The notes under the pieces were generated by a model. That model ran no database searches. It was not told where the DNA came from and saw only the letters and a program-made list of their open reading frames with translations. From contig BRKX01000011.1 of NCBI GenBank assembly GCA_026008535.1, positions 46,236,183 through 46,300,182 on the forward strand: 64,000 bases of DNA. The letters are read 5' to 3'. Of this stretch, positions 26,700 to 37,763 are shown piece by piece. A program made the position numbers and the translations under genes. Positions within the stretch are counted from its first letter, which is position 1, and every line of letters starts with the position of its first letter. The DNA is from Perilla frutescens (taxonomy: Eukaryota; Streptophyta; Magnoliopsida; Lamiales; Lamiaceae).

Positions 26700-26854
26700 A
26701 CGTGTGTATATATATATTTATCTATTTATTTATTTGCAAAGTTTCAATAAAAATCGAAAAAATAAGTAGCAAAGTAAAAAAAAAGTACAAAATTTTGTGA
26801 ATAATTTATAACTATCCGTCTATCCCTATATATGTACGTGCGTAATAAATATTA

Positions 26855-27215
26855 GGTAATGTTTGGTAGCCTGGATAAAGGCATATTAGTAAAGGTATTC
26901 AGCAAGAACCGTGTGTTTGGTAGTCATTGCTTGTTCACGCGAGGCTCGGTCCTAACACGAGGCCCGTGGTGTAATTTACTGATTCGATTGGATAATGTAT
27001 CCAACGCCCCCCCGATTACACTTTCTAGACAAGGTATCCGACGCCCCCTCAGTCTACCAAATAAAACAACGTACCAAACAGATGTGTAAAGCAATCTAGT
27101 ATATTTATCTTAATAACCAAACACACAATTAAAATAGCTAATATGCAATTATCTTTCAAAGCAATCCAAATTTTATTAATGTGAATATATCCGTACCAGT
27201 GTACCAAACATTGCC
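26855..27215. mobile_element. Tourist-like MITE, 361 bp
   Basis: The ends are GGTAATGTTTGGTAGCCTGG and, in reverse, GGCAATGTTTGGTACACTGG. TTA lies on both sides (26852-26854 and 27216-27218). Size, terminal GTTTGGTA core and TTA duplication fit a PIF/Harbinger-derived Tourist MITE. Confidence 0.9.
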
Positions 27216-27218
27216 TTA

Positions 27219-28089
27219 AAGTCTCCTCTATGTTTTCATTTACGAGATCGAGAATCTTCTTCATCACCCCTTAAATATCTGATCCTTGAATAATTAGGGG
27301 AAGCATGTGCTAATATTCTTGCTAATTGATACATAATTACATAATGATGTGGCATATTATTTTCCGATCATGCAAATTTATTTAATAATATGATCAGGTT
27401 AAACGTACTTGCTGACATAATTAGCGCAATACTTAAATATTTATTCATACACACACAAACATTATATTCTGTAGTTGTTATTTTATTTTAGGATATTATG
27501 GTGATACTATTGATAACATGCTTTGTACAATAGGGGTGATAAAGCTTTGTGAAGTAGACCATCTCATGTGTGCACTAATATAGTTTTAACAAAAACTAGT
27601 TTGTTTGTGTACAAAAGATATTAAAATAATTTATTCATTGTGTAATTTACAAATAATTTCAATTAAATTACAAACGAATTTGTTTGTATATCAACAATCA
27701 AATAAAAAAAGTTAGTAATCAATATTATCAGAATTATAATTCAGCGATAAAAAATATAATAGTTATTTTAAATAATATACAATTAAAATATTTGGTGTAG
27801 GCTTGGACCCAATTGATGTCAATCCAACACCATATTATCCCAGAAAAATAAATAATTTCAATAATTTCTTAAAAGGTAAAGTCAGAGTGTTGAATTTTAT
27901 TAGTGTCCATCTTGGTTATTAAATTGTGAAACAACTTATATAATATAGTCAAAAATAAATATTTTGGTGCTGAAATTACGAATTTTGGTTGGAGTTAGAA
28001 AAAAAAAAAAAAATAGCGCCAAAGTACCGAATTTAGGTTTCGAACTATACAAAATAGTGTAATATTTTGGAGTGAGCCATAGTAATCAG
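27219..28089. other. AT-rich spacer
   Basis: I see no gene or transposon with recognisable ends in this stretch. Confidence 0.5.
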
Positions 28090-28116
28090 TAGGATGTCAA
28101 GGTACGGTATACCTTA

Positions 28117-28680
28117 TTGAATCTAGTTGAACAAAATAATATAACAACGTAATAACAATAACTGTTGAAGATCAAAATATCAACAACTTGAAATAATTTA
28201 AATATCGAAATGATATAACCAAATTTATAGAAACCCGAGGCCTGTGGAGATCACAGTTTTCTTAAATCAAATTCGTCCCGTATGGACGTTTGATTCCCAG
28301 GATACAACGGATGAACCGGAACTTCCTCCAGCGAACTGAACACTATGCTCGAACTTGATCAAACGAAGCTAGAACTCGAAACTTGGAGCACAATCTCAAA
28401 AACACAAACTAAATCTAGAACTCTAGCTTGCTCAAAAGAAAGAATCGAGAACTAGAGAAGAGAAGAAATGATCTTTGTTTGGTGTGTATACAAATGAGGA
28501 TAGAAAGCCCCTTTTATAGGCTCCAAAGTGAGGCTTTACACTTGATCCATCATTAAAACACAAGTGTAACCTCCACAATATGAAAGGTTGCAATAAGTGG
28601 AGACCTTTGATATCTAGGGCTTTAGAAAGATCTAGATGAACATCCAAATTTCTCACATTTTTTTTATATTTTTTCCAACA
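28117..28680 (-). mobile_element. Probable solo LTR, 564 bp
   Basis: Direct repeats TACCTTA flank it (28110-28116 and 28681-28687), and the host element's sequence resumes across it. On the minus strand it starts TGTTGGAAAA, has a TATA-like CCTATAAAAGGGG, and is followed by a pyrimidine-rich leader, as in copia-type LTRs. The exact left edge is uncertain because the terminal CA is off by one base. No internal coding region accompanies it. Confidence 0.6.
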
Positions 28681-29477
28681 TACCTTACTTTTTATATCAT
28701 ATCTTATATTTTATTTTAATTTAAGGTACCGTTGTCTTACCTTACGGTATACCTTAAGTTTGGTACGACACATAATGCATACCTTTATCATACCTTCTAA
28801 AGGTATACCTGATCACCGTATCGACAATTTGGTATATCGTACTGTACTGATATTTCACGGTATACTGAAATTTTCAGTGTACTAAAAATTATTTAGTAAA
28901 AACTCATGCATAAATAATAATAGTAACGATGTCAAATATTTCTAATAACAATCAAATACTAATACAACAAATCGATAATGAAACTCAAACGCAATAAAAA
29001 TTAAAAAAATATATAACTATGTTAAAATCCTGACAAATATTAAATACACGATTATTAGAAGCATAATCTCAAGTCCCAACAAATATTAATAATATAAACA
29101 TATAATTTCAACATTTTAAAATCCAATAAAATTCTTGAAACTCTAAATCTCCAACATCTCAACAAACGTTTATAATGAACATACTAAATATTATATATAG
29201 TATTGTATGAAGTATAATATTTTCCTAAATATTTATGATGAACATACTAAGTATTGTATTACTGTATAGCATATCTCTTTTTATTTTTATTTTTTGATAA
29301 TTCATCATAACTTTTAGTCTAAAGATTAAAAAAAAATATAAGATTATTATTTATTACATTTGATTTCAAATTGTTCAATTTTTAGTTATGAGTTTTGTAC
29401 TAAATTAATTATATGAAATATAATATTTTCTTAAACTTTTATGATGAACATACTAAGTATTATAGTATTGTATATCA

Positions 29478-30114
29478 CTAGTATTTCCCGCGTGCGAAGC
29501 ACGAAAATCATATATTTTTAAAATTAATAATATTGAGTAATTCAATATGAAATTAATAGTGATCATACAATGAGAATTTTTTATATAACATGAATATCCA
29601 TGCATATTCGGATTATGGGTTGAAGATTATAGAAAATAAATATAAAAAGTGAAAAGATATAAATTTCGGAACTTTAATTTGTATGACAATCATTCTTGGT
29701 TCCCCGTTATTGTCCTCAATTCAAATTAAGAAAAAGTTTTTATTTATTATATTTAAATAAAATATAATAGAGCATTATAATTTCCAAGATTATAGCAAAT
29801 AAATATAAAAAGTGAAAAGATACAAATTTTAGAACATTAATCTGTATGACAATCATTCTTGGTTTCCCGTTATTGTCCTCAATTCAAATTAAGAAAAAGT
29901 TTTTATTTATTATATTTAAATAAAATATAATAGAGCATTATAATTTGCAATGTATTATAACTTATATATAATTGATAAAAAAGAGGAATGACTAAATAAA
30001 ATAAGATTATAAAACCATGTTGCATTAATAAGATGATAAATAAAATAAGTTTTCAATATTTGAATAAATAACAAAAAATTATAATTTAATATAAAATGTG
30101 ATCCATAATTTTTA
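29478..30114 (-). mobile_element. Helitron 3' end and body
   Basis: On the minus strand the sequence ends in a short hairpin (CGTGC-TTC-GCACG, complement of 29491-29503), nine bases of spacer, then CTAG, followed by a host T. This is the classic Helitron terminus. The body extends to higher coordinates and holds a 163-bp tandem duplication. The 5' TC end is not identified; a Mutator-like insertion begins at 30115 and the body may resume at 31187. Confidence 0.6.
29624..29949. repeat. Tandem duplication, 163-bp unit, two copies
   Basis: AGATTATAG at 29624 recurs at 29787, and the following sequence, including ATTCTTGGTT and GTTATTGTCCTC, is nearly identical in both copies. It lies within the presumed Helitron body. 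Confidence 0.85.
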
Positions 30115-31177
30115 GGGATAAATGTCAAATTGGCCACCGAACTTATTTGGGAGGCTCAATTGGCCCACTGCAACTTTTTTAGACTCAATTGGGCCACCGC
30201 GTTGTTAAAATCAACTCAATTGAGCCACCGCGTGACGGAACGACGTCGTTTTGCTCTTTTTTTTACCCTAACCCGACCCACTCGTCTCTCACACACACTA
30301 CCTCACACTTTTTACACACGCACACTCATGAAATTCATCCTTGTTCATGTATTTTTACCCCTTAGATCTTCTTTAGTCATCCATTTTCTTTAATTTTCTA
30401 TTTTTTCCAGTTTTTTATTTTATTTTTATTTTTTTTCAAATTTTCGTTCATCATCCCAAAATTTGATTCCAATCATGTTTTGGTTCCCAAAATCATTTAT
30501 CATCCCAAAATTTGCAAAAAAATCACCAAATAATCCAGTTTCTCATCCCAGATCTTCAATTAAAAATCACAAAAAATCAAACAATGTAGCCCCTTCTTCA
30601 AGTTCTTCTATACCAGAAAATGACCTCTCCAAACTTCATGAACAACAAACGAGGAAGACTTCAAGTTCTTCTGCAATGGCTCAAAAATTCCCAGATGAGA
30701 CACGAGTGAGCCCTCTACCGACTTTGAGATCTCGGCCTTCGATGTGGTGGTTGGCCTCATTTTTGAAACGACGCTGCCGACCACTCAACCCCAACAACAA
30801 GCCCACAGTGCCCAGATAGCTCCGAAAGCGAGATCGCCTCAAATCGTGGGGGAAAAATCAGAGGTGTTCTTCCCCGTTAAATTCAACGTCGCTGGGATAA
30901 TCCCACTTCTTTCTCGCTGTCGACTTTATCTTCTCCACAAGAAATCGAAGCCCAAACAGCTATTAATGTTGCTCAAGCTCAATTGGACGAGTGGGTCGGG
31001 TTAGGGTGGGTAGGGTTATGGGTTAGGGTAAAAAAAGAGCAAAACGACGTCGTTTTATGTCCACTTAACGGAGCCCTAACGGACTCTGTCACGCGGTGGC
31101 TCAATTGAGCCCAAAAAAGTTGTAGTGGGCCAATTGAGCCCCCAAATAAGTTCAGTGGCCAATTTGGCCCTTATTCC
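30115..31177. mobile_element. Mutator-like element (possible Pack-MULE), 1063 bp, long TIRs
   Basis: Inverted ends of roughly 180-200 bp are seen. Both contain GGCCACYGAACTTATTTGGG, CTCAATTGAGCCACCGCGTG, and AACGACGTCGTTTTGCTC before CCCTAACCC. The 9-bp sequence TAATTTTTA lies on both sides (30106-30114 and 31178-31186), the duplication length of Mutator elements. The interior, about 30440-31000, is more GC-rich than its surroundings and holds overlapping open frames. One frame, read from about 30690, contains FEISAFDVVVGLIF and runs to a stop at about 31002. I recognise no family. A captured host-gene fragment is possible. No transposase is present. Confidence 0.85.
30463..31004 (+). other. 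Open frames inside the Mutator-like element, origin unknown
   Basis: Two overlapping frames (30463-30819 and 30744-31004, different phases) have Ser/Pro-rich content with little resemblance to known domains. Their base composition differs from the surrounding AT-rich DNA, as expected for sequence captured by a Pack-MULE. There is no evidence that they are expressed. They could equally be chance frames in less AT-rich DNA. Confidence 0.3.
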
Positions 31178-31319
31178 TAATTTTTATTAGAGTACATTTA
31201 TCATTTTATTCCTATATAATTATTTACATATAATAATAATAATTACAACATTACATTACCCCTATATGTTTTATAATACACACACATACACATAAGTAAA
31301 TATATATATACACACCTAC

Positions 31320-32725
31320 TGATCGACAAAATATTGACTAACCGCAAGTGTACGGTGTAGTTGTGTACAATGATGAGCAAGGTTGTATTCCACATAGACT
31401 AATGATTAATTTATACGTGAATACTATGACTTCGATTCCCTTAAGTACTATCTAGGCAACACATTAAAAGATTGAATTTAATTAACTAATTAAACAAGAA
31501 ATTAAATAAAGCAAATAACAGATAAATGGATGAAAATCGAGTCTAAATTTAGAGGGAAAGAAATATTTCAGGGTTTTAATTTCATTGATTTATCCATACA
31601 ATGTCAATTCAATTATATAATTTATTCACAATTCGACTTTTATTAGGACAATCACTCATTAATTCAAACCCTCTCTCGAAGTGCTTAAACCATAGATTAC
31701 ATACTAGAATTAATTTGTCCATTCAATTACTAACATGCAACTCCTAAAAGTTTCAAGGATTTATTGTTCTCACAATTAACTTCAAATCTCTCGATTGTTA
31801 TTGATTAATGTGCTTTGTGTTCTTGTGTTCAAGTGTTAAAACTCCTCTCTCGATTTATGAATTAACACAACATATCATGTTATCATGGTAATCAATCAAG
31901 CAAATAAGACGAAGAATACAAAGAATAAAAGAAGAATCAAAATCATATAATTAAATATCCATTGTATTTCAAAATCAACTACTGTCAAACCCTAGAATAC
32001 AAAAGTATCTAGCCACTCATAGTTAAATAATTAAGTAGCCAAAAATAATCCAAGGAAAAAAAAATTAAATAACAAAAACACGATAAACCCGGAGGATAAA
32101 TCTTGATTTTGATCTTCAACTTGTTCTTCTCTTGCTCTTCAATATCTGTCTTTTGGGGATGAATATGGTGTGTGTTGTTATCATTTTTTATGTTATGGTA
32201 GGATTTTTTATGCCTAATTTTTGTGCTTAAGAAGATATAAATAGTGTAGGAAGTATACCGGTCGAAAAAGAAAAGAAAACGGGCCAAAATAGGCCAAAAT
32301 CGGACTCCCAGGGTTCGTTCGAGACCTTGCCCATGACCGGGTCGATCGCGGCTCCACCGCGGGGTACTTTCTGCTCGCTCGCGATAAAGAAGGGGTGTCA
32401 CAAAAGAAAACCGCGACCACAGTCACGGGTAATCCTATTGGTCGCGGGTCCACGTGGCAGTCCGACAACCTTTCACTGTTTTGCTTTGTTCTCACTCGTT
32501 TCTCATCCGATTAACATGATTATTTTTGCGAAGCATTCCTAACTTGTTTTCCTATCTTTCTCGGCTAACACCAGAAATCGAATTGAATCCCTTCACAATG
32601 AGCACACACACGTGACAATGCACAAAACATAGAAAACAATGCAAAACTTATCACTTGATGCATGCAATGCCCATCAAATACCACTCAAATGAACCTCAAA
32701 ACATGTGTAAAACATGAGGTTATCA
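31320..32725 (-). repeat. 3' LTR of Ty3-type element, 1406 bp
   Basis: The repeat is bounded by TG at 31320 and CA at 32725. It begins TGATCGACAAAATATTGACT, matching the other LTR at 36758. On the minus strand a polypurine tract (TTTGGAGGAG) immediately precedes it. Internal landmarks are CGCAAGTGTACGGTGTAG near 31344 and AACACGATAAACC near 32077, both found in the second LTR. The same LTR family occurs alone at 42163-43528. Confidence 0.85.
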
Positions 32726-33629
32726 ACTCCTCCAAACTTAGAACACTGTTTGTCCCTAAACAAAGAGAAAGAAAACAAGAGTTAATAGCAAAGCATCAAC
32801 CAATTAAACCGAGTGCCTCAAAGACAAACATCAAAATTTTAAATTCAAGCATGATAATCAAAGCATCAATTTAATCCAGATAAATTCATAATTCAATCCT
32901 CTAGAAAATGAACCCCGCGAAGATTAAAGATCACTTATCACTCAAGTGTTTAAGGCTAAGTGTATATACTCAAAATCATTCAAAACAAGTAATCTACCAT
33001 AGGCTTGCAAGATATCTATTCTCTCCACCACTTAAACATGCTTTAGATAAGAATAAAAAATGTCTTTCAAGGGTTATAATGAATGACCTTTGGTAAAAGT
33101 GGGAACATTTAGGCTAATTGACTAATTCAAAAGGATTTCATCCCAAAACACACTTCTTCAATTCACAACAAGTAAGACAACATAAATCTTTTTCCACCTT
33201 TTAAAGTTTCACAACACCACATCAATTATGCTCTTCTCACCACCCTTTTATGCTCTTTCTTTTTTATATGAACTTTGTTCATTTTTTTCTTTTCAATTAC
33301 TTGGACTCTTTGAGTCTCTTTTTCTCATTTTCTCTCTCTTTTTTTTTTCGTTTCTAGAGCTTATAAAGGTATCTAACATATTCAACACAAACTAACATAA
33401 TTATGCCATCATCCAAACACCAACTTCAATAATCATTCTTAATCACTTTTAATTCCTCAACCCAAGGTATAACAAAAAAAATCAAATCTAAAGGCTCAAA
33501 TGGGTAAATAAAGGATTAAGAATTTATGAAAAAATTAAATCAAGGATAGAATGGCTAGACAAAGATGGTCGTTAATCATCTTCAAATCTTTAGCACACTA
33601 ATATAGTCTCAACTCTCAAGAAAGACAAT

Positions 33630-33832
33630 CAAGTGTCCCATTGGGTTATCTTGAGGTCAAATGTCTTAAATTTAAATCCCACCACCACCACCACTAGGTG
33701 TGAGCCTGTCACACCTGACTTCCCAAGTGTGGTTAACCATCCCTGTGTGATTTGCATGCTATTACACAGGGGCGGGGTTTACCCAGTGTGCACCTTGGTA
33801 GCGGCTGCGGGTTACCCTTGATTAAAAAAAAG
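33630..33832 (+). mobile_element. tRNA-derived SINE
   Basis: This roughly 200-bp unit has a weak A-box/B-box head (TTAAATTTAAATCCC near 33668). It ends with GTGCACCTTGGTAGCGGCTG, then GGGTTACCCTTGATTAAAAA, the characteristic 3' end of a common plant SINE group. It sits in the non-coding part of the LTR element. Related fragments are at 10569-10845 (minus) and 50505-50600. Confidence 0.7.
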
Positions 33833-34455
33833 ATAACCAAGTAAGTTCTAGAGATTAACAAGTATTAATGATTACCATACAAGAAATAAATAAGATTGTA
33901 AAATGAAGCAATCTTTTAGGCTGAAAAGCTCACATGGGTAAAATATCAAAATCCAGATGCAAAAATTACATAATTTATCGAGATAAAAATCAACAAATCA
34001 TATCATGCTCTCATATAAAATTTCAAATACTAAACAACTTATCATAGTCACATAATTGATCCATATTCCACAATTTTCAAAATTTAAGACCAATCAAGAC
34101 CAAAATCGCATTCCGACTAAATCTAATAAAGCAATAAAAGTCCAAAAATCATAGAAAATATAAAAATTTGACCAAAAATTTTAAGTAAGAAAATATAATG
34201 TAAATGCAATGCAAAAATAAAAATAAAATCCAAGGTAATCACACTTCCCTACCCCCAAACTTATTCAAAACCATGTGAGAATAAGTTTGAAAAGAAAAAA
34301 GTGGTCTACCTTGGATGAACTCACAGATGGCTAAGGTAGATCCAGTGGCACCCGACGCCACACTTGTTGCCATTTCTTCAACTTCTTGGCTCCAACTACA
34401 ACTACAAAATCAGGATAAAAAATCTTATAATATTATCCGGTGGTTCTTCTTGTTG

Positions 34456-35091
34456 CTAGATTTCATGGTAGCTCCTCACATCCATTAATAGCATAGACAG
34501 GGCTCGACATTCTTCAAAACTCTTACGTTGTCCTTCCACGTGAGCATCTCCCCCGTTATGGATGGAAAACTTTATACTCTCTTCATGAACTCGTAAAGTG
34601 AGTTCACAAGTATCCATGTCCACCAAAGCTCTTGTAGTTTTCATAAATAGGCGTCCCATGATCAATGATACACTTCCATCCTCCTGCATATCAAGCACAA
34701 TAAAATCGACAGGAAAAACAAAATCTCGTACCTTAACCAAGATGTCCTCCACAATCCCTTTAAGATATATAACTGATCGATCCGACATGTGGAGAGAAAT
34801 AGAAGTAGGCTTGAGTGTCCCAATAGCTAGCTTCTTGAAAATAGAATATGGCATCAAATTGATGCTAGCTCCAAGGTCACATAAAGCTCTTCCATAAAAT
34901 TTGTTTCCAATTTCACACGGGATGGTGAATCTTCCCGGATCTTTGAGCTTTACCTTCCTTTGAATGAGAGCACTGCATTCTTCAGTAAGATACACAGTCT
35001 TAAACTCCTCCAATTTCCTCTTCTTGGACACCATGTCTTTGAGGAATTTTGCATAATTGGGCATCATTTGCAAAACTTCCACAAGAGGCAA
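34456..35091 (-). CDS. Retroelement aspartic protease domain (gag-pro polyprotein part)
   Basis: This 211-residue open frame carries the retropepsin-like active-site motif ALCDLGASINLMP, preceded by FTIPCEIG and followed by GRLFMKTTRALVDMDTCELT, the typical Athila/Ty3 plant protease layout. The enzyme would cleave the element's own polyprotein. Upstream, gag lies in other frames, so the original gag-pro frame is broken. Downstream the frame stops at once instead of entering reverse transcriptase, which marks the deletion point. The start given is simply the first methionine in frame and is not a native start. Confidence 0.8.
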   Translation of the reverse strand: MPLVEVLQMMPNYAKFLKDMVSKKRKLEEFKTVYLTEECSALIQRKVKLKDPGRFTIPCEIGNKFYGRALCDLGASINLMPYSIFKKLAIGTLKPTSISLHMSDRSVIYLKGIVEDILVKVRDFVFPVDFIVLDMQEDGSVSLIMGRLFMKTTRALVDMDTCELTLRVHEESIKFSIHNGGDAHVEGQRKSFEECRALSMLLMDVRSYHEI

Positions 35092-35583
35092 ATTGATGTT
35101 GACTTTGCGTAAGATTTCCCAGAACTTGGAAAACTGCTCATCTCACTTTGTCTTCTGAAATCTCTGAGGAAAATGCATGGAAACAGTGGAAGAAACAATA
35201 TATGCAAAGGATGGATTACTTGGTGAGTTCTTCTTGCTTTAGGCACCTTAGTCTTTGGCAACTGCTTTTCCAATGGAGCCTCCTTATTTTTTAGATTTGC
35301 TAGATCACTTATAGGTGTCTTTGTCTCATCATAGGACCTCCACTTCTCAAAGAATGGCATCGCATTGCTCTATTATTTGTTGTTACAAATTCTCCACTCC
35401 AGTATTCAAATGACCGACCTGTTTCTCCAACAAGTTCATTTGATTTCTCATGGCAACAACTATATTTTCAAGCCTCTCAAAATGGGCTTGAGATTTCCCC
35501 GTGTATTTCTCCGTCTTTCTCATGAATACTACAAGCAAATCACCCATGTCAGCCTTTTTCTCTTGAGAAAATTGAGTTCCCCC

Positions 35584-36400
35584 TTAGTTTGTATAATGGT
35601 TGCCACTTCTTTGATTTATGTAGTTCACATTTTTTATAGCTTTTCTGGATTTAACTTGAGTAAGTGCATCAAATCTGCTATTGATAGTGTCATTTAGAGT
35701 GGACAACTGTGCAGCCACCAAAGTAATAGGATCTTGATCCGAAGCTGTAGCCACCTTTTTCATATTCTCAATGAAACTGTTAGTGGTCATATTCTCAATG
35801 ATTCGAACAACTGTATCGGATCCTTTGCCTAGAAAAGATCCGCTGGCAGAAGTATCTAGTAACCTTTTGATCTCCATGTTGTATCCATTGTAGAAAATGC
35901 AAACTTGATGGTCTACTCCAAACCCATGATTTGGACACTTTCGGATCATCTCTAAATCTATCCCATGACTCATAGAGTGATTCATCATCATATTGGCGGA
36001 ACTGCGTAATTTCTCCCTTGAGTTTCAAAGTAACTCCGGGTGGGACAATTTTATAGAGAAATTTGGTGATGAGATCCGTCCAGCTTTACACTAATCCAGT
36101 AACTAGAGACTGGTACCACATCTGGGCTTTGTCCTTTAGGGATAATGGGAAAAGGCGTATCCGTATGGCTTCATCTGGGATCCCGTTCAACTTCACAGTG
36201 CTACATATCTTGAAAAATTCTGCTAGATGCGCATTTGGGTCTTCAGTTGCTTTTCCCCCATATTGATGTTGTTGAACTATAGAAATCAGGTTCAACTTCA
36301 ACTCAAAATCATTGGCATCAATTTTGGGGCCAACTACTCCTCCGAGCTTGATGATTGGCCCGAACAAATCTGCTCTTGGTGGGAGCCCTGCATTTCGTGC
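35584..36400 (-). pseudogene. Frameshifted gag of the LTR retroelement
   Basis: Successive pieces in different frames resemble plant Ty3 gag. 36367-36086 contains EDPNAHLAEFF and IRLFPLSLKDKAQMWYQSL. 36028-35795 contains QFRQYDDESLYESWDRF. 35991-35584 contains CPNHGF, IFYNGYN and a coiled region. At least two frame shifts separate them. No zinc-knuckle motif is seen. The gene is therefore non-functional as it stands. Confidence 0.85.
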
Positions 36401-36734
36401 ATCCTCTTGATCTTTGATTTTTTTTCTACAACATCAATCTTTGTTGAAGACGAAGAATCACAGCGTTGTTATCCTCCACATCAACCATTCTTCTTTTTTC
36501 GACATTGTTTCTATGATAAGTAGCTTCTAATTTGGGATTAAAAGGTTTCATAGGGGCTCTCTTAAAACGTATAACCATACACTACCTGTACACACCAAAA
36601 AAGAGTGAAAAACAAAAATAAAACTGAAAATAAAAATAAAAAATGAAAATGAAAATAAAAAAATGAAATAAAAAAATAAAGTCTAAATTGGCATCGAAAA
36701 TTTTATCACAATATCACAAATTAATTCAATTAGT

Positions 36735-36757
36735 CCCTAGCAACGGCGCCAAAAATT
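36735..36757 (-). other. Retrotransposon primer-binding site
   Basis: On the minus strand TGGCGCCGTTGCTAGGGA lies five bases after the LTR end. This is the near-invariant primer-binding sequence of plant Athila/Tat-type elements, reported as complementary to a tRNA 3' end (tRNA-Asp for Athila). It fixes the element's orientation. Confidence 0.85.
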
Positions 36758-37282
36758 TGATCGACAAGATATTGACTACCCGTAAGTGCACTGTATAGCT
36801 GTGTACAATGATGAGCACAAAAAATAATTCAAGAAAAAACATAATTAAATAACAAAAACACGATAAACCTAGAGGATAAATTTGGTCTTGATTAGAGCTG
36901 TCAAACAGGTCGGGTCGGGACGGGCCGGCCCGAGCCCACGGGCCAACCTTTTTTTTCGGGTCGGGTCGGGCCGGCCCGGCCCGAAATCATTTCGGGCCTA
37001 GAAAAATGAGGCCCAGCCCGGCCCAAATTTTGGGCCGGGTCGGGCCGCCCGTGGGCCTAAAGGTAAATTTCTTTTTTTTTTTCACTGGGCCGGCCCGGCC
37101 TACTCGGGCCATTTTTTATTTCGGGTCGGGCCGGCCCGGCCCGAACCCATTTTGGGCCTACAAAAACGTGGCCCAGGCCGGCCCAAAATCGGGCTGGGTC
37201 GGCCAGCCCATCGGGCCGGGCCGATTTTGACAGCTCTAGTCTTGATCTTCAACTTATTCTTCTCTTGCTCTTCAATCTCTAT
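36758..37282 (-). repeat. Truncated 5' LTR of the Ty3-type element
   Basis: It matches the 3' LTR at both of its ends, including GATCGACAAGATATTGACTA and TTCTTCTCTTGCTCTTCAAT. About 0.7 kb is missing after GATGAGCA (36816), and everything beyond about 37282 is lost. A hAT MITE interrupts it at 36893-37238. Confidence 0.8.
36893..37238. mobile_element. GC-rich hAT MITE, 346 bp, perfect 8-bp target duplication
   Basis: The ends are TAGAGCTGTCAAA in both orientations. GTCTTGAT flanks both sides (36885-36892 and 37239-37246). The body is dominated by GGGCCGGCCCGGCCC-like palindromic motifs and stands out sharply from the AT-rich surroundings. Short open frames inside are by-products of these motifs. 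Confidence 0.95.
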
Positions 37283-37763
37283 TTTTCTTTAATTTTGATT
37301 AAAGAAAAATAGAAGATTATTATTTATTACATTTAATTTCAAATTGTTTATTTTTAGTTATAATTTAGGTATTAATTAAATTAAATATCAAGTTATTGCC
37401 GAAGTTTTATGATAGACTTATTAAATATTATATTATTTCATTGTACTATGAATGTGTGTGTGTGTGTATTAACATTCCTTATATGTCGAAGTATGACATA
37501 TATTAGTATGACGGTATATACCTCCACTTCGATATGTACTGGTATGACGGGATATGTCGGTATGTACCGGTATGACGGTATATATCTCCACTTCGGTAAG
37601 TACCATATTATAGTATTTATTGATATATTCATACCGTTATCTTATCGTAAAATTCCGATACAGTATCATAACTTACTAAAAAACTGATATATCGTAAATT
37701 TCAATATTTTTTCAATACGGTATAAATGATATTCCTGTATATCGGTATTTTTCGTCAGACCTA

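Larger units (their letters stand above)
31320..37282 (-). mobile_element. Non-autonomous Ty3/Athila-like LTR retrotransposon (gag-protease only)
   Basis: Order on the minus strand: truncated 5' LTR (36758 to about 37282), primer-binding site, frameshifted gag, intact-looking aspartic protease, non-coding 3' region with an AAGTTTGGGGGTA tract (complement of about 34249-34261), polypurine tract, then 3' LTR. Reverse transcriptase, RNase H and integrase are absent: only about 1.7 kb separates the protease from the LTR, and it has no pol-like frame. A SINE (33630-33832) and a hAT MITE (36893-37238) are nested inside. The element depends on an autonomous relative or is a deletion derivative. Confidence 0.85.
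28090..37763. mobile_element. hAT-like host element carrying several nested insertions
   Basis: The left end TAGGATGTCAAGGTACGG matches the inverted right end of 51152-53120 (TAGGGTGTCAAGGTATGAG). The right end (37620-37763, reversed) matches the left end of that element through a run of GATATACC/TATACCG motifs. The interior at 37340-37450 also matches 51530-51630 reversed. The flanks GTAATCAG and CTAATTAG agree at 6 of 8 positions, compatible with a decayed hAT duplication. Host-derived DNA is limited to about 28090-28116, 28681-29477 and 37283-37763. The rest is later insertions, listed separately. Confidence 0.65.

Noticed and set aside
34598..36523. Several open frames on the + strand
   Set aside because: They are antisense shadows of the retroelement gag and protease, which carry clear family motifs on the minus strand.
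37006..37230. 74-codon Gly/Pro-rich open frame
   Set aside because: It is produced entirely by GGGCCGGCCC repeats within a hAT MITE.
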